Below are positions 62,563 to 64,000 of a stretch of DNA of 64,000 bases, one piece after another; position 1 is the stretch's first letter, and the number at the start of each line of letters is the position of its first letter. The stretch comes from CAVQNQ01 sp963714205 (GTDB lineage: Bacteria > Acidobacteriota > Terriglobia > Bryobacterales > Bryobacteraceae): the NCBI GenBank assembly GCA_963714205.1, contig CAVQNQ010000003.1:434001-498000 (forward strand), written 5' to 3'. The position numbers were made by a program, and so were the translations under genes. The notes below the pieces were generated by a model. The model saw only the letters and a list, made by a program, of their open reading frames with translations. It ran no database searches and had not been told where the DNA came from.

Positions 62563-62591
62563 TTGACAGCGGACCGCCAATCAGTTATGAA
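62563..62591 (+). promoter_or_regulatory. Sigma-70 type promoter TTGACA-17-TATGAA
   Basis: TTGACA at 62563-62568 and TATGAA at 62586-62591 are 17 bases apart, the best consensus match in the window. The expected start is about 62598, which gives a leader of about 260 bases before the ATG at 62857. The leader contains a small hairpin (CTCCG, loop, CGGAG at about 62733-62750). Confidence 0.55.
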
Positions 62592-62856
62592 TAGTTTTAC
62601 CGCGTCTGGTTTCCGTGCGCAATTTTGCGATAGTGTCTCGCGAGCACAGAAGAAGATAACTACAAAAAACATGTGCCGCGAACGATAGCTTCAGTAAGGT
62701 CCGGTGGCCGGCTTGGCGGTTCATCGGAAGTTGACTCTCCGCCCGACACGGAGAAGTTCCCTAAGGTTGACTGAACGGTTTGAGACCTAAATTTTGAGGC
62801 TCAGGTTGAGAGAGAACTTCGACCGATTCAATTTCGCAATTCACAAGGAGAAGGAA

Positions 62857-64000
62857 ATGGCAGATTTTCGCAAATGGATTATTGTGCTGTTTGCTCTAAC
62901 CCTGTTCGCGGGGTTGGGCATGGCGCAAAACCCAGTGTCCAACACCGCCTTGAACTGTAGCTTCAGCCAGACCGGCGCCGTTACGCCGCAGATCCGGCAG
63001 GAAAGCTACACGGATGCCGTCGGTGACATCGTCATCGGCTGCACGGGCGGTCCAACGATTCCCGCGGGCAATCAGATCCCGCAGGCCAACATCGTGGTAA
63101 CGCTGAATACGGCGGTCACGAGCCGCGTCCTCAGCACCCAGACTGGCTTCAACCTTTCCGAAGCCCTGCTGCTCATCGATGAGCCGCAATCGACTCTTCC
63201 GACGATCGTGCCTGGATGGGGATCAGCCGCGCTTCAGACTCTTTGCCCGACGCCGCTCACCGGTTGCACCGAGTATGCCGCATCTCAGTATGGTTCCATA
63301 CCCGGCATAACTGGACCTGGCCCGGGTGGGACGTCCCCGGTTGCCGTGGCGGTCAACAGCATCGGCGCCTCGACTGCCGGTTACAACGTGTTCCAGGGCG
63401 TCGTGAGCGGCTCTTCGGTAACGTTCTTCGGCGTTCCGATTCTGCCGCCCGCCACCACTGGCATTCAGCGGACCTTCCGCATCACCAATATCCGCATCAA
63501 TGCTCCGGGCGTTTCGGCCGGCACGTTTGGTGTGAACCCGGTTTACGCCAACATTTCGACCAACGGCAACACTTCTCTGCCGCTGTCCAACCCGCAGTTG
63601 ACGGTCGGCTTCGTGCTGTCGAGCCTGGCTTCCAGCGTTAGCGGCGTCGCCACCAACTTCCTGCAGTGCAATAGCGTAACGTTGGCGTCGGTGGGCACGG
63701 TCAACTTCACCGAGAAGTTCGCCACGGCGTTCAAGACCCGCGTGGTTCCGCTGACCAATACGCAATACGCCGCGCAAGGGACGAATATTCCTACTGGCGG
63801 CCTGGGTAACGGGCAGAACATTCCCGGTGGCTTGTCCAGCGCCGGCAGCAACGTCAGCCTGCTTCTCAACTCCGAGTCCGATTTCATCTTCCCGATCGGC
63901 ACGGCTACCGCCGGTCTGGCCGACTACGGCACCCGGTTGAAGGCTGTGTTCACCAATATCCCGAACGGCGTTACGCTGTACGTGACTGTCAACAACGTCC
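62857..64000 (+). CDS. Large exported protein, N-terminal part (3' end outside the window)
   Basis: An open frame of 381 codons without a stop, running off the window. Start ATG 62857 has AAGGAGAAGG a few bases upstream. A signal peptide (WIIVLFALTLFAGLGMAQ) is followed by a Ser/Thr/Asn/Gly-rich, Cys-poor, beta-type sequence (PQANIVVTLNTAVTSRVL, GIQRTFRITNIRINAPGV, VNFTEKFATAFKTRVV, GLADYGTRLKAVFTNIPNG). This looks like a surface or extracellular protein with immunoglobulin-like or adhesin-type repeats, but I recognise no named family. Codon use matches its neighbours. The strong promoter and long leader suggest high or regulated expression. Confidence 0.85.
   Translation, partial: MADFRKWIIVLFALTLFAGLGMAQNPVSNTALNCSFSQTGAVTPQIRQESYTDAVGDIVIGCTGGPTIPAGNQIPQANIVVTLNTAVTSRVLSTQTGFNLSEALLLIDEPQSTLPTIVPGWGSAALQTLCPTPLTGCTEYAASQYGSIPGITGPGPGGTSPVAVAVNSIGASTAGYNVFQGVVSGSSVTFFGVPILPPATTGIQRTFRITNIRINAPGVSAGTFGVNPVYANISTNGNTSLPLSNPQLTVGFVLSSLASSVSGVATNFLQCNSVTLASVGTVNFTEKFATAFKTRVVPLTNTQYAAQGTNIPTGGLGNGQNIPGGLSSAGSNVSLLLNSESDFIFPIGTATAGLADYGTRLKAVFTNIPNGVTLYVTVNNV

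Noticed and set aside
62449..62688. 79-codon open frame in the intergenic region before the last gene
   Set aside because: No ribosome-binding site, no family resemblance, and it overlaps the TTGACA/TATGAA promoter.

Overview
The window is high-GC bacterial chromosome, coding-dense on both strands. It most resembles an acidobacterium of the Bryobacterales / Candidatus Solibacter type. That is an inference from the Oar-like TonB-dependent receptor with an N-terminal carboxypeptidase-regulatory domain, the many Tat- or Sec-exported carbohydrate enzymes, and the mix of housekeeping genes. I see no tRNA, rRNA, CRISPR array or intact insertion sequence.

Layout. 1-4228 is the distal part of a NAD(P)-linked [NiFe] hydrogenase operon: a NuoF/GltD-like diaphorase cut by the window start, then HoxU, HoxY and HoxH. 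4225-7849 holds gene remnants, a free-standing ABC ATPase and small exported proteins. 7883-13085 is a tightly overlapping minus-strand operon (trmFO, xerC, MATE pump, DinB-like protein, queA). 13185-16322 is a convergent CHAD/polyphosphate-kinase pair. 16383-23929 is housekeeping: manA, aminotransferase, coaD, galE, methyltransferase, bactofilin, der and a TPR membrane protein.

24028-48203 is an accessory locus for plant polysaccharide, probably pectin. It has a 2-keto-3-deoxy-sugar aldolase, two Tat-exported DUF362 proteins, a CBM9/PKD-like surface protein, three GH28 family members, a lactonase-fold propeller, a degenerate exported aldo/keto reductase overlapping a tetraheme cytochrome c/FGE-like fusion, a two-domain esterase, an Oar-type receptor, an enolase-superfamily dehydratase, a CE15-type esterase and a GH35-type glycosidase. 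A coherent reading is pectin cleavage and de-esterification outside the cell, uptake through the receptor, and dehydration plus aldol cleavage of the acid sugars. The redox genes in the middle have no assigned role.

48256-54340 holds an orphan pstS, small exported proteins, a four-repeat cytochrome c, a duplicated 3' end of an adenosine deaminase gene, and a decayed MazEF-type toxin-antitoxin locus. 54484-62274 returns to metabolism: adenosine deaminase, glycogen branching enzyme, a PYROXD2-like flavoprotein, GAPDH, a radical SAM/SPASM protein and an SDR. 62857 to the end is the start of a large exported protein that runs off the window.

Quality caveat: at least six genes are interrupted by single-base insertions or deletions while their downstream protein sequence stays conserved (ABC ATPase, CBM9/PKD protein, lactonase, TonB receptor, cytochrome c, glgB). 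This pattern fits residual indel errors in a draft or long-read assembly better than that many real pseudogenes. The toxin-antitoxin locus and the two gene fragments look more like true decay.
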